From: Kalmanozyma brasiliensis GHG001
Lineage: Eukaryota > Basidiomycota > Ustilaginomycetes > Ustilaginales
Assembly (NCBI RefSeq): GCF_000497045.1
Contig: NW_015961953.1
Location: forward strand, 62,001-126,000
DNA: 64,000 nt
Direction: 5' to 3'
The translations under genes and the position numbers were made by a program. This document shows positions 49,820-59,050 of this stretch, piece after piece. How positions within the stretch are numbered: position 1 is the stretch's first letter; every line of letters begins with the position of its first letter. The notes under the pieces were generated by a model, which was given only the letters and a program-made list of their open reading frames with translations, was not told the origin of the DNA and did not search any database.

Positions 49820-51676
49820 ATGACCGAGGAGCCCTCCGCTTCCTCCCGCGGCACTCGCCGGTCGCGCCACCGTTCACCGCCCACCTCCCTCCCGGCGCAC
49901 TTCGCACGCAAAGGCTACCTCTCCGTTTCGGACCTCGTCGGCCCCTCATGGTGCGAGTACAACTATCAATATGGTATCCTGTCCCTCTCCCATTTGCCAC
50001 CGTCGCAACGACCCGCAACAATCACCACAGAGACCGGAACAACGCTCGCGGCAGCACCACAGCTGGTGCTCGCCAAAGAAGCGACGTTGACAGCGGGCAA
50101 GGCGGTACACACGGTGCTCGAGCGCGAAGTCGCACCTGTCACCGTCGTCGTCGAGACGCAAACCAAGGAGGATGGGTGGGCGTTGAGGCTGTTGAATCTG
50201 TGGTGTGACGTGCAGGGGTTGCTGCAGCTCGAGCCAGGGAGTGGGAAGGGAAAGGGGGTAAAGTGCGTACGTGAGGTCCCCGTGTACGGGTGGGTCCACG
50301 GCGTGATGGTCATGGGCGTGATCGACGAGATCGAGAAGCGAAGCCTCCAGCCCAGTCCAAGAACAGAGAAGGGCAAAACTTGGGCTAGCCAGGAGGAGTG
50401 GAAGAAAGATCAGCGGAAGAACTCCAGCCCGAAGAAATCCTCCAGTGCAAGCACAGCGAAACCGCTAATGGCATTCTTCAGCTCCCAATCCAAACCACCC
50501 GATCCGGAACCCGCACCATCTGCAGAGCAAAAACGATGGGACTACTTTCTGTCGGACACAAAGACGAGGATATCCTCCTGGCTTCCGGCGGAGGAGGATC
50601 AGCACAGTGCACGGATGCAGTGCATGACGTACAAACGGCTCTTCGACGGGCTCCTGCTGGGCGCTCTTCGTGGCGAAGATCACAGGATGGGATTCGACCC
50701 GAAAGCAACGCCCATGGACTGGGATCAGACATTTGCGTCGCTCGATCTGGACCCACATCAGCCGTTGTCGGAGGCGTTCTTGAGGGACGCAGAGCCGTTG
50801 TGTCAGAGCTGGGGAACGGAGCTGGGGTTGTGGGTTGCGCAGAATGAGGCTGACGTGTGCACGTTAGATCACATACGGCTGTTGTTGGAGCAGGGGTTGA
50901 GGGGGCTCGTGGAGGATGCGAGACACGGGCACGGGCAGGAGAATAAGGATGGGGAAGGAAAGATTGCGGTGATACAGGAGACACTTGCATTGACGTATAG
51001 GAGACAGAAGCAGCGGCGGCGGGGGAAGCGGAAGAAGGCGGCTCCTAATCATGTCTCAAACGGAAAGCAGGAGCAGGACGGTGATCTTCGTCAGTTGACG
51101 CTGGAGGACAGCATGGCTGCTGCGGGCGATGAAGCTGTGACGCTCGAGGACAGCGTCCCAGCTGCAGATGGTGAGGCCGTCACGACAGAGGGTGCGATCG
51201 AGTCGACCCTCGCTACCGACCCGCCAGCGACGGAAGCAAAGAAATCCCTCGACGCCATGGAAGGACACAACGACGCACTCGAGGCGATCTCGACCGCGCT
51301 CTCCCCGCCACCTTGCACGCCTCGTCGCCGAACCACCTCTCCCACTTCACCCACACCCACAACCCCTTCGTCACCATCACCACCAGCGTCCATCATCGGC
51401 ATCGTCACCTTCGCCCACGACCCTCCCACCCTCGATGCATACCTCCACCGCATGATCCGCATGTGGAAAGGCGAGCGGGCGCTCGAAGGAGTCCGCATCG
51501 ACCAGACGCGTCGCTGCTGGACGTGCGAGTGGATGGACGGGTGCGAGTGGCGTACTCAGCAATCTAACCGGCGCGTTGTCAAGCCAGACTCGGAGGAAGA
51601 GGGCGAATTCTGGTCCAACTTGGATTACGAATCGATCGAGGTGCGCGATTCGAGTGGCAACCTCGTGGATTGGTAG
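49820..51676 (+). CDS. EXO5: Exonuclease V, iron-sulfur single-strand DNA exonuclease (Exo5/Dem1)
   Basis: 618 aa, single exon, from ATG 49820. The four iron-sulfur cysteines fit the Exo5/AddB pattern: C45 (WCEYNYQYG) at the N-terminus and C566, C569 and C575 (RRCWTCEWMDGCEW) near the C-terminus. The nuclease core includes TAGKAVHTVLEREV, VHGVMVMGVIDEI and LSDTKTR, matching the PD-(D/E)XK fold. Two insertions are unusual: residues about 190-235 are Lys/Ser-rich with PLMAFF at 215-220, and about 400-510 contain a 14-residue tandem repeat (TLEDS-AA-GEAV type, 427-454). Exo5 acts in mitochondrial DNA maintenance in budding yeast and in nuclear repair in fission yeast and humans. It is tail-to-tail with GPI2, 37 bp apart. 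Confidence 0.93.
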   Translation: MTEEPSASSRGTRRSRHRSPPTSLPAHFARKGYLSVSDLVGPSWCEYNYQYGILSLSHLPPSQRPATITTETGTTLAAAPQLVLAKEATLTAGKAVHTVLEREVAPVTVVVETQTKEDGWALRLLNLWCDVQGLLQLEPGSGKGKGVKCVREVPVYGWVHGVMVMGVIDEIEKRSLQPSPRTEKGKTWASQEEWKKDQRKNSSPKKSSSASTAKPLMAFFSSQSKPPDPEPAPSAEQKRWDYFLSDTKTRISSWLPAEEDQHSARMQCMTYKRLFDGLLLGALRGEDHRMGFDPKATPMDWDQTFASLDLDPHQPLSEAFLRDAEPLCQSWGTELGLWVAQNEADVCTLDHIRLLLEQGLRGLVEDARHGHGQENKDGEGKIAVIQETLALTYRRQKQRRRGKRKKAAPNHVSNGKQEQDGDLRQLTLEDSMAAAGDEAVTLEDSVPAADGEAVTTEGAIESTLATDPPATEAKKSLDAMEGHNDALEAISTALSPPPCTPRRRTTSPTSPTPTTPSSPSPPASIIGIVTFAHDPPTLDAYLHRMIRMWKGERALEGVRIDQTRRCWTCEWMDGCEWRTQQSNRRVVKPDSEEEGEFWSNLDYESIEVRDSSGNLVDW

Positions 51677-51713
51677 GCAGCACAATCCATCTCGTGTTTT
51701 GTGTGTGGATAGG

Positions 51714-52625
51714 CTAGCGTGTGCGAGAGGACAGGATCGGTTCGGCGGGGTCCCATGGACCTTTGATCTCCATCTTCCACCGTTGAGCGCGGGTGATCCA
51801 CCATGGACATACCAGGGATACGAACAGCACAGCTACGTTCACCCAAGCACCCACGACCCACACCCACCCGCCTTGGCCTGTCATGGCAAATAGCAAGCCC
51901 GTGACCATGGTGAGCACGTACATTGTCGCGCACCTCACACCTTCTCCCCACCCGTTCCCCTCCCCTTGCCACGTGGTCGGCGCAAACAGCAACACCGCCA
52001 GCGCCAGCAAGGTAAAACTCTCGCTGTCGGTCTTCAACCGCGAGGCCAGAACGACACTTGCCGAGATCGCAGCGTTGAACGACAACGTGCTGCTCAGCTT
52101 CCCGCCTCCTTTTGCGGCAGAATAGTCGGCGAGAACGAGATGCAAGGTGAAGAGCATGACCGAGAGCGCCCAGATGCTGTCCGACGTGGTCGACTCTGTG
52201 AGTGTTCGTAGGACGGGCGATACGGCGAGCAGGACCAGAGCCATGATTGTTTTGGTGAGAATGCTGGAGACTGCTCGTTTGCGACGCGTTCGACGGTCGA
52301 CACTCGCGAAGGTGCTGAAAGATGGAAGGCCGGAGAGGAGGAGGAAGGCGAGGAGCGTCAAGAGAAGTAGAACCTCCGAGTCGAGGGTCGAAAGGTGCAG
52401 ATGCACGAAAAGGAGCGCGAACAGGATCACGCTGAGGAAGCGCGTCGAGATGCGGAGCGATGCGACGACCAGCTCGGCGAAGGAGGGCAGGACGACTTGC
52501 GAGTTGGTGCGCAGGTCCGAGAGGAAGGAGGGCGGGACAAAGTTGTCTGCGAAGGGCTGCTTGCGCCAGAGGACCTTTTCGAATTGGACCTGATCCGCGG
52601 CTGGGGCGGGGGTCGTTGTCGACAT
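51714..52625 (-). CDS. GPI2: GPI-GlcNAc transferase subunit Gpi2/PIG-C
   Basis: 303 aa from ATG 52625 (MSTTTPAPAADQVQFEKVLW). The hallmark segment WRKQPFADNFVPPSFLSDLR near residues 21-40 is characteristic of Gpi2/PIG-C. It is followed by about eight hydrophobic segments. The protein is a membrane subunit of the ER complex that transfers GlcNAc to phosphatidylinositol, the first step of GPI-anchor synthesis. The open frame extends upstream to 52985 and overlaps the MPP6 coding region, but that extension is Arg-rich and is a shadow. The ATG lies only 49 bp after the stop of MPP6 on the same strand. Confidence 0.93.
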   Translation of the reverse strand: MSTTTPAPAADQVQFEKVLWRKQPFADNFVPPSFLSDLRTNSQVVLPSFAELVVASLRISTRFLSVILFALLFVHLHLSTLDSEVLLLLTLLAFLLLSGLPSFSTFASVDRRTRRKRAVSSILTKTIMALVLLAVSPVLRTLTESTTSDSIWALSVMLFTLHLVLADYSAAKGGGKLSSTLSFNAAISASVVLASRLKTDSESFTLLALAVLLFAPTTWQGEGNGWGEGVRCATMYVLTMVTGLLFAMTGQGGWVWVVGAWVNVAVLFVSLVCPWWITRAQRWKMEIKGPWDPAEPILSSRTR

Positions 52626-52674
52626 GCTTGATACACCGCCGTAGTGATGACAGAGTGGCTGCGGGATGGAAATG

Positions 52675-53367
52675 CTATCGACCACCGCCAGAAATGCCTG
52701 GCTTGCCACCGCGTTTGCGAGCGTACACCACCTTGTCCTGATCCCTGCCTCCCTTGCCTTTGTCCTTCCTCGCCTTCTTGGACGAGCTCGGTGACGGTGC
52801 TTGCTCCTGCTGCTCGTTGCGTTTGCCCTTATTTGACTTGCTGAGGGACCCCGGTTTGACGAAACCTCTCGGCTTCTCGTCCTCGCTCTCGTCCTCGTCG
52901 AAATCTGGTTCTGCTCCTTCGTCGTCGTCTGTTCCTCTTGATCGCTTCTTCGAATCTTCTTCGTCGTCCTCCTTCTGTTTTCCAAGCTTGCCGAAGGTCT
53001 GCCGTGAACTTGATTTCCCTGTGCTCTCTCCTGATTGCTCCTCTTTCTCTCTGGTGATCAACCAAGCGTCGAAGCCAGCCTCCTGCTCGATGGTCGGTCC
53101 CGGCTTCTTCGTCTGACCTTGTGCCTTGGCCCGTAACCTCGCGATGGCAGCCGGTGAAAGCGACCACTGTTCCTCCTCGCCGCCTATTGACGGGGATCCA
53201 GGGACGGATGTGGACGGCGAACCCGGTGTCGCCGGTGTCGAAGGGAGTGTCGAGGTGGAAGACTTTGTCGGGGTGGAAGAGGGCGAGGCACGTTGCATGA
53301 ACTTGAGCGCATTGACGCGCCCGCTGAGCGAGTGGACGGTGGCCGATCGACCGGGTGGTGCTGACAT
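52675..53367 (-). CDS. MPP6: MPP6-like nuclear exosome cofactor
   Basis: 230 aa from ATG 53367. The N-terminal LSGRVNALKFMQR matches the LKFMQR box of M-phase phosphoprotein 6, and a second conserved spot EEQWSLSP follows near residues 65-72. Otherwise the protein is disordered and highly charged, with acidic (TDDDEGAEPDFDEDESEDE) and Lys-rich basic runs. Mpp6 binds the nuclear exosome core and helps recruit Mtr4 for RNA decay and 5.8S rRNA maturation. It is longer than yeast and human Mpp6, mostly through linkers. It is followed on the same strand by GPI2 after 49 bp. Confidence 0.72.
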   Translation of the reverse strand: MSAPPGRSATVHSLSGRVNALKFMQRASPSSTPTKSSTSTLPSTPATPGSPSTSVPGSPSIGGEEEQWSLSPAAIARLRAKAQGQTKKPGPTIEQEAGFDAWLITREKEEQSGESTGKSSSRQTFGKLGKQKEDDEEDSKKRSRGTDDDEGAEPDFDEDESEDEKPRGFVKPGSLSKSNKGKRNEQQEQAPSPSSSKKARKDKGKGGRDQDKVVYARKRGGKPGISGGGR

Positions 53368-53592
53368 CGGCGCTGTGTTGGAAGGTTGTCCGGACGATGA
53401 GGACCGCAGTGCTGACCAGAGTGGTGATGGGAGGGGAAGAAGTCGTTCAGAAGGTGGAAAAGACTTTTGTGCAGCGAGATTTCGCGCTCAGGCATCGCTA
53501 CAGTTTTCGACGTTAAAAAATAAGGCTCGAATAAAGGGCCTACTAATTGGAGGTCGCGTATATCTGCTCAAAATCGGTATAGTATGCTACAC

Positions 53593-54615
53593 TCAGTCAT
53601 CGTCACCGACAAACCCATCGTTCTCCCTCGGATCCGCCCTCCTGACTCTCGTCGGGTTGACGAGCGAAGTCAACCTCTGCGAAGCCTGTGTCTGCGTATC
53701 GCCACCCACCGGTGGAAAATCATCCGAGCTCGGCGCCTGGGGACCTGACCCGCTGCTACTCCGTTCTATCCCCCTCCTCGATTCAGACGACGCCGACGAC
53801 GACGGCAGCTGGATCGATCTCTGACTCGCACTTCCCGTGATCCTCGGTCTGAGTCCCACCACCGGACGTCCCCTCGTTGTCCGCGCGTTGGAGGCAGAAG
53901 GAGCGGCGAGCAGCGACCGGTACTTGTGTCTCTCCTCGCGCAGGGCCTGCTGTGTCTCCTCGAGCTTCCGAAGCAGTTGATCGCGCTCGAGCGACATTTT
54001 TACGTCGCCTCGCTCGATGTGTGGTGCCAGCTCGGCCGGGTTCGGCGATAAGGGTGGTGGAGCGTACGGCGTGTTGCTCAACACAATGCTCGCCGTCCGC
54101 ACCAGCGCCTGCCTGTCGTCCAGCCGAGAAAGTGTGAGATGCACATAGTCGTTTTCGGGATCGAGCAGCAGATTGATCGAAGTCCAATCGCGAGGTGATG
54201 TGGAAGTGGACGGTTGGACACCAATCATGATGGCTTGGTGGTGGAAGATGGTGCGGAGTCTGTCGCGAAACTCGATGCATTGTGCCTGGGTGAGGTACTC
54301 CGGGTCGAAGGCGAGGGCGCTAGCTTTGCCCAGATGAGGTTCTTGGGGAGGAGCGAACTTGGTGACGAGCTGCTGGAGAGCGGGGCCCTGAACGCTGGCG
54401 CTCCACCAAGCGGCGTCGCTGCCCACGGTGAGGATGAACGAGCCGAGCCTGTTTGGCCCACGGGCGGGAGCGGAGGAGCCGCTGGCGTGTCCATCCGCTT
54501 GTGACTGCGGCTCGTGAAGGAAGTACTCGATAGCGACGGCGTACTTGCGGAGAGTCGATTGATCTGTCGCGATGACAGTCTGCAAGCCGTGCAGCTCCCG
54601 CATTACGTCGTTCAT
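53593..54615 (-). CDS. XRCC4-superfamily-like protein (candidate XRCC4/XLF/PAXX end-joining factor)
   Basis: 340 aa from ATG 54615. The predicted head domain (about 20-185) has beta strands ending in an aromatic pair, GSFILTVGSDAAWWSASV at 58-75, and later SINLLLDPENDYVHLTLSR at 146-164. A single coiled coil (MSLERDQLLRKLEETQQALR, 207-226, continuing to 237) is followed by a disordered, basic Ser-rich tail. This head, coiled coil and tail order is that of XRCC4, XLF and PAXX. The last 24 residues contain SLVNP (317-321), RVRR (323-326) and GFVGDDD, reminiscent of the PAXX Ku-binding tail. The assignment rests on pattern, not a search. The protein may be an unrelated coiled-coil protein. Confidence 0.6.
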   Translation of the reverse strand: MNDVMRELHGLQTVIATDQSTLRKYAVAIEYFLHEPQSQADGHASGSSAPARGPNRLGSFILTVGSDAAWWSASVQGPALQQLVTKFAPPQEPHLGKASALAFDPEYLTQAQCIEFRDRLRTIFHHQAIMIGVQPSTSTSPRDWTSINLLLDPENDYVHLTLSRLDDRQALVRTASIVLSNTPYAPPPLSPNPAELAPHIERGDVKMSLERDQLLRKLEETQQALREERHKYRSLLAAPSASNARTTRGRPVVGLRPRITGSASQRSIQLPSSSASSESRRGIERSSSGSGPQAPSSDDFPPVGGDTQTQASQRLTSLVNPTRVRRADPRENDGFVGDDD

Positions 54616-55047
54616 CCTCTGAGACTAGCGCTGCGGATGCGGAGATGGAAGCGTCTACGCCAATCAAGCGTCATATCTCCATCAGGAGAGTCGAAGCTAG
54701 CTATATGCGCACATGAGACGTCTACGCTCCGTCGATACGTGTTCGAGGAAGGTCGAGGTTGCGGGATGTATGCAGTCAACATCCAGGTGGGCTTGGAAGC
54801 AAGGGCTGCAGCTCGAAATGAAATGATCTGCCTTGGACCCTGCAGCATCCAAGACTCGCCGATTTCCGAGTCTTTCACTTGGAAGCTTTGATGGCGAGCA
54901 AGTCGTTCAGATGCATCCCTCTCGCTCACATCACTCATTCTCCAGCTCCTAGCACACATCGAGGCGGTCACAGTTGAAACAGAGAATGCTGCATTCAATC
55001 CAGTGAGATCTGCACGATCCTTTTGCTACCCTTGTCCGACGACCAGC
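54616..55047. other. Intergenic region
   Basis: 432 bp between the start of the XRCC4-like gene and the stop of the transporter gene, both on the minus strand. Nothing is recognised; it should contain the promoter of the XRCC4-like gene. Confidence 0.5.
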
Positions 55048-56739
55048 CTAGTAAGCATACTCAAAGTACGGGTTCTGCCAATCGGTCCAATCCTCGAGGA
55101 TGGCGCGCGTCTTGATCTCGTCGACCTCCTCCTTTGTCTTTGCCTCTGCCTCCCTTGCCTGCCTCCTTGTCTTGTTCTGCCACCAGAGGCCAGCGTCCAG
55201 GATGAGTGTGAGTACAATGGTGATGGCCATGCATGAAATAATCGCGACGAAGGTTCTGCGATAATGAATAGGTGCCTCGGAGGCGAGCGTCAGGTACGGC
55301 GCGATGATGTTTCCCACGTTGTATCCCGCGAACACAAATGCCGAGGTGATGCTCTGCTTGGTCGCGCCTGCGACGTTGGCGGTAGAGAGCGAGAGCATGA
55401 GCACGAACGGAGCGCCAAAGATCGGCAGCAGATAGTAGCCTGCCAGGGGCACGGCGCGGTTCGCCCAGTTGCCCTTCCAAATCATCGCCGCACCCGCCAT
55501 CACAGGCAAACACGTGAGCACCAACAACACCGACCGCGAGTTCTTCACCTTCAACACAATGATCGTCGAGAGGTAGATCGAGATGCACGTCGTCGCTCCA
55601 CCAGGCGTCTGGAGGATGATGGAGCGCAGAGAGGTGTAGCCGAACGAGCGAATGATGTACGCGCCGAAGGCGGTGACGCCACCGTTGCAGATGTAGATGC
55701 TGATGGCCTGAAGGAAGAAGATGTAGAGCTTGTAGTCGAGGAGCGCCTCTTTGGCCTGGGCGAGGTTCCAGCGCTCGCGGATGCCAGAGGTCGAAGCGGC
55801 GACGTTCAGCGATGCCAGGCGGTCTTTGAGTCCGGCTGTTGGGAGGGGTGTGGCGGGCACTTCAGTGAGGGCGTCCTTGGTGGGGGTAGTCGAGTGCTCG
55901 TCGACAGTGTCCTCCTTGTGATTGTCTTCCGAGCTGGTGCGCAGAGTGGATGAATCGTCGTTCAGCTCGCCGGTGATGTTAGAGCGCAGACGACCAGAGG
56001 CCAAGCTCTTCTCCTCGGGAGAGAAGCGGTTGTAGCCGGGAATCTTGAGCAGCGCATCACCAACGGGAGAGGATGGCAGCAGAGCCAGCATGACCACACC
56101 AAAAAGAATGGTGAACGCTCCGGCGAAAAGGAACATGTACTTCCACGCTGCGAGCTTGGCTCCGGACCGACTGCCAGCCCTGCCGAGTCCGTAGTTGACC
56201 AGGCCCGAGAAGATGGAGAAGAGACCCGTAGCGGAGTACCAGATGCCCAGCCTGAGGGGCTGTTCAGACCTCTTGTACCACGAGCGGGTGATCATGACGA
56301 AGCCTGGGCTGACAGCACTCTCGATGGCGCCCAGAAAGAACCGTTGCGCGATCAAGCCTCGCCAGCTACCGATGGCAGGGGTAAGGATGACAATGATACC
56401 CCAGAGAACGATGGCACAGCCGAGGAAGACATTGGGGCGGAAACGCTGTACGAGCAATGCCATAGGCAGAGCAGCGACGAGGTAGCCCCAATAGAAAGCC
56501 GAGGTGGCGGTTGAGTAGCGCTCGAGCGAGGTCTTGGCAGGAGGGCCGGGATGCACGACAGACAGCTCGAGGTCCTTGAGGATGCCGAAGATGGAAGCCG
56601 AGGCGAGGATGGCCTTGTCGTAGAATTGAAGACCGTAGGCGACAGTCATGAGTGGCATGAGGAGCAGGTCAATCTTCCAAAGGAGGCGTCGCTCCGAGAT
56701 GGCTGCGACGCCACTAGCGGCTGCATCGTGCGACACCAT
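55048..56739 (-). CDS. Major facilitator transporter, anion:cation symporter family (Dal5-like)
   Basis: 563 aa from ATG 56739 (MVSHDAAASGVAAISERR). About twelve hydrophobic segments, beginning with LLLMPLMTVAYGLQFYDKA. Family features include YWGYLVAALPMALLVQRF, the RFFLGAIESAVSPGF helix and SWYKRSEQPLRLGIWYSATG, all typical of the fungal ACS group that takes up allantoate, nicotinate, pantothenate and similar organic anions. The central cytoplasmic loop is long (about 250-340), with Ser/Thr/Glu-rich sequence. The C-terminus is charged. The substrate cannot be told from sequence. It is divergent from the NAD kinase gene. Confidence 0.92.
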   Translation of the reverse strand: MVSHDAAASGVAAISERRLLWKIDLLLMPLMTVAYGLQFYDKAILASASIFGILKDLELSVVHPGPPAKTSLERYSTATSAFYWGYLVAALPMALLVQRFRPNVFLGCAIVLWGIIVILTPAIGSWRGLIAQRFFLGAIESAVSPGFVMITRSWYKRSEQPLRLGIWYSATGLFSIFSGLVNYGLGRAGSRSGAKLAAWKYMFLFAGAFTILFGVVMLALLPSSPVGDALLKIPGYNRFSPEEKSLASGRLRSNITGELNDDSSTLRTSSEDNHKEDTVDEHSTTPTKDALTEVPATPLPTAGLKDRLASLNVAASTSGIRERWNLAQAKEALLDYKLYIFFLQAISIYICNGGVTAFGAYIIRSFGYTSLRSIILQTPGGATTCISIYLSTIIVLKVKNSRSVLLVLTCLPVMAGAAMIWKGNWANRAVPLAGYYLLPIFGAPFVLMLSLSTANVAGATKQSITSAFVFAGYNVGNIIAPYLTLASEAPIHYRRTFVAIISCMAITIVLTLILDAGLWWQNKTRRQAREAEAKTKEEVDEIKTRAILEDWTDWQNPYFEYAY

Positions 56740-57450
56740 CTTGAGGTTCGCACGGGAAGCACCTTTGAGGATGATGAAGGATGGTGGAAGGAAGCAGACA
56801 AGTCGCAGACTTTGTGGTAAAAAGTAGGGCAAGGGGCAACTTGGCATGAAGAATCTTTACAGAGATTTGTGCCACGAGGGAGTGGCAAGGGTCTTGATAA
56901 GACAAAGAAAAGCGCGCGGAAACAAGCGGCGCAAAGGATAGCGGACTTGGCGTTGAGAAGATTGAGGCTTTTGCAGGCTGCAGAACGAGTCACATCAGCC
57001 TGATCCAGATCGACAAGGTGGGCCAACTCGGCCCCTCACGTCCAAGCTAACAACCTCCTTGCGAATCAAGGAACAAGCCAGATCTTCGGACCGAAGGTAC
57101 AAGATCGATCCCGTCCTGCAACTTCCTATCTGCGTGAGACGCCGCTGATCTGCGTCTGCCACGAGGCGATCAAGCATCTGTATTCAATCAACGAGGCCAT
57201 CGTGCGGACCGCTCTGGTGGCACACGATGAAAAGCTTGCACAATTTCAAATACCGTCAAGTATTCGTGGTTATGCATGGTGGCGGCCTAACAAGAGACTC
57301 GGTTCTTCTTTGCATGTTAGGTCCCACCTTCGAAGTGGAGGATGCAGGTCAAAAGAGTCAGGTCATGAACACCTTCCAAACGCTGTCCCTTCCTTCCTTC
57401 TCAGCATAGAACAAGATCAGCGCAGCTTACGCGCAGGCTCAACAGCAGAG
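56740..57450. promoter_or_regulatory. Divergent promoter region
   Basis: 711 bp between the divergent starts of the transporter and the NAD kinase. The plus-strand frame of the kinase is open back to 57202 but has poor composition and is taken as leader. Confidence 0.5.
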
Positions 57451-58941
57451 ATGGCAGCGCCAAGTAGGGCCTCGACCAAGGTGCTTGCGACGACTGCCGA
57501 GCTCATCAACGGCCTGCACAGCAAAACTCCACTCAGAGCGACAGTAAGGCTTGCGACCTCATCGCAGACTCGACCGCTCCCGACTGCGTGTCCAAGACGC
57601 TGGCAGAGCTCGTCAAGCTCAGCAATACCTCTCAAGGCTAGATCATTCACCTCTGCAATTTCGGCTCGTGCTGCCGAGAAGCGACCCGAAACATCACGCC
57701 CAACACTCGCCGACCTGCCGGACAAAGTGGACGTCTCCGTCGGCCCTGCCGGTCGTCTATCCAAAGTCATCCCAGCCCGCAGTGGCTCCAAGATCACCAC
57801 TCGAGTCGGCAGCAGCTATGCTGGCACACACACATTCTCCTGGGAATCTCCACCCTCGAACGTCCTCATCGTCAAGAAAGCCCGAGATACTCGAGCGACC
57901 AAAGCCATGTCCCGTATCATCAAGCATATCCGCGAAGAGTACCCTTCGCTCAACATCATCCTCGAGCGGCAGGTGATCGATTCGAACGACGGCGATCTTG
58001 CCAGCACGTATCCGGAGCTGATCTCGGCCGATGCGGGGGAGAAGACGTTGTTGGCGCAAAAGACGGATTTCATCATCACGCTCGGAGGGGATGGGTCGAT
58101 ACTGCACGTCTCGAGTCTGTTCGATCGGGACGCGGTGCCGCCCGTGCTCAGCTTTTCGATGGGCACACTCGGCTTTCTGCTGCCGTACGATATCAGTGGG
58201 TATAGAGAGGCGGTGAAGGATATGGTGGAGGGGAACGTGAGTCTGCTCTTGCGCATGCGGTTGAGGCAGACGAGCCACCGGTCGGACGGCGAGACGTTCT
58301 GTCAGGTGGAGGATCAACGGTCCGGTGGGGGCTGCTATGACGTGCATCTGATGAACGAAGTAACTCTTCATCGCGGTCGAGAGCCACACATGACAAAGAT
58401 CGACGCGTATGTTGACGGTCAGCATCTCACACAGGCGATCTCGGACGGACTCATCATTGCGACGCCCACCGGGTCCACTGCGTACTCTCTCTCGGCAGGC
58501 GGTCCCATCGTCCATCCATCCGTGCAGAGTCTGGTGCTCACCCCGATCTGCCCGCGATCGCTCAGCTTCAGGACCGTCCTGCTTCCAAGCGACTCGGTGA
58601 TCCAGCTCAAGATCTCGGACGACTCGCGCTCGCCCGCGGAACTCACCGTCGACGGTAGGATATCCAAGCTCCTCCAGCCCGGAGAGTATCTGCAGGTGTC
58701 GATGAGCCCGTTTCCCATTCCCTGTGTCAGTCGCAAATGGTCCGACGAGCAACCTCCGCCGAACACTCTTTCGACCGCGGCGAGCTCGCCGGCACAGATG
58801 GCAGACCCAGGGGAAAAGTACTCGGACCGAGGCGAGGACGATTGGGTGCGCGATATCAATACGCTGCTCAAGTTCAATGCTAGTTTCGGCGGAAGGGGTA
58901 CGCTCAGTGGCAATGGCGGATTCGAAGAGGACGAGGAGTAG
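57451..58941 (+). CDS. POS5: NAD(H) kinase, probably mitochondrial (Pos5-like)
   Basis: 496 aa from ATG 57451. The first 90 residues are rich in Ser, Arg and Ala with few acids (KTPLRATVRLATSSQTR, LKARSFTSAISARAAEKR), a strong mitochondrial presequence. The catalytic domain has GGDG at 212-215 (FIITLGGDGSILH), the NE motif in LMNEVTLHRG, and TPTGSTAYSLSAGGP from residue 338. These bind NAD and ATP and phosphorylate the 2'-hydroxyl to give NADP(H). Together with the presequence this fits the mitochondrial NADH kinase Pos5, which supplies NADPH for oxidative stress defence and iron-sulfur assembly. The C-terminal 60 residues are acidic and disordered. Confidence 0.92.
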   Translation: MAAPSRASTKVLATTAELINGLHSKTPLRATVRLATSSQTRPLPTACPRRWQSSSSSAIPLKARSFTSAISARAAEKRPETSRPTLADLPDKVDVSVGPAGRLSKVIPARSGSKITTRVGSSYAGTHTFSWESPPSNVLIVKKARDTRATKAMSRIIKHIREEYPSLNIILERQVIDSNDGDLASTYPELISADAGEKTLLAQKTDFIITLGGDGSILHVSSLFDRDAVPPVLSFSMGTLGFLLPYDISGYREAVKDMVEGNVSLLLRMRLRQTSHRSDGETFCQVEDQRSGGGCYDVHLMNEVTLHRGREPHMTKIDAYVDGQHLTQAISDGLIIATPTGSTAYSLSAGGPIVHPSVQSLVLTPICPRSLSFRTVLLPSDSVIQLKISDDSRSPAELTVDGRISKLLQPGEYLQVSMSPFPIPCVSRKWSDEQPPPNTLSTAASSPAQMADPGEKYSDRGEDDWVRDINTLLKFNASFGGRGTLSGNGGFEEDEE

Positions 58942-59050
58942 AGGTGCGACCGCGATTCTTACTACAGTCAATCACAACATCGCACACGACAGGACACTTC
59001 CGAAGTGCTTCGATTGTTTCTGAAGAAGGCTGAGCAGGACCGACCGACGA

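Noticed and set aside
52626..52985. N-terminal extension of GPI2 overlapping MPP6
   Set aside because: The extension is Arg-rich shadow of the charged MPP6 frame; the Gpi2 signature starts shortly after the internal ATG at 52625.
57202..57450. N-terminal extension of the NAD kinase
   Set aside because: Its composition is not coding-like and it would hide the mitochondrial presequence that follows the ATG at 57451.
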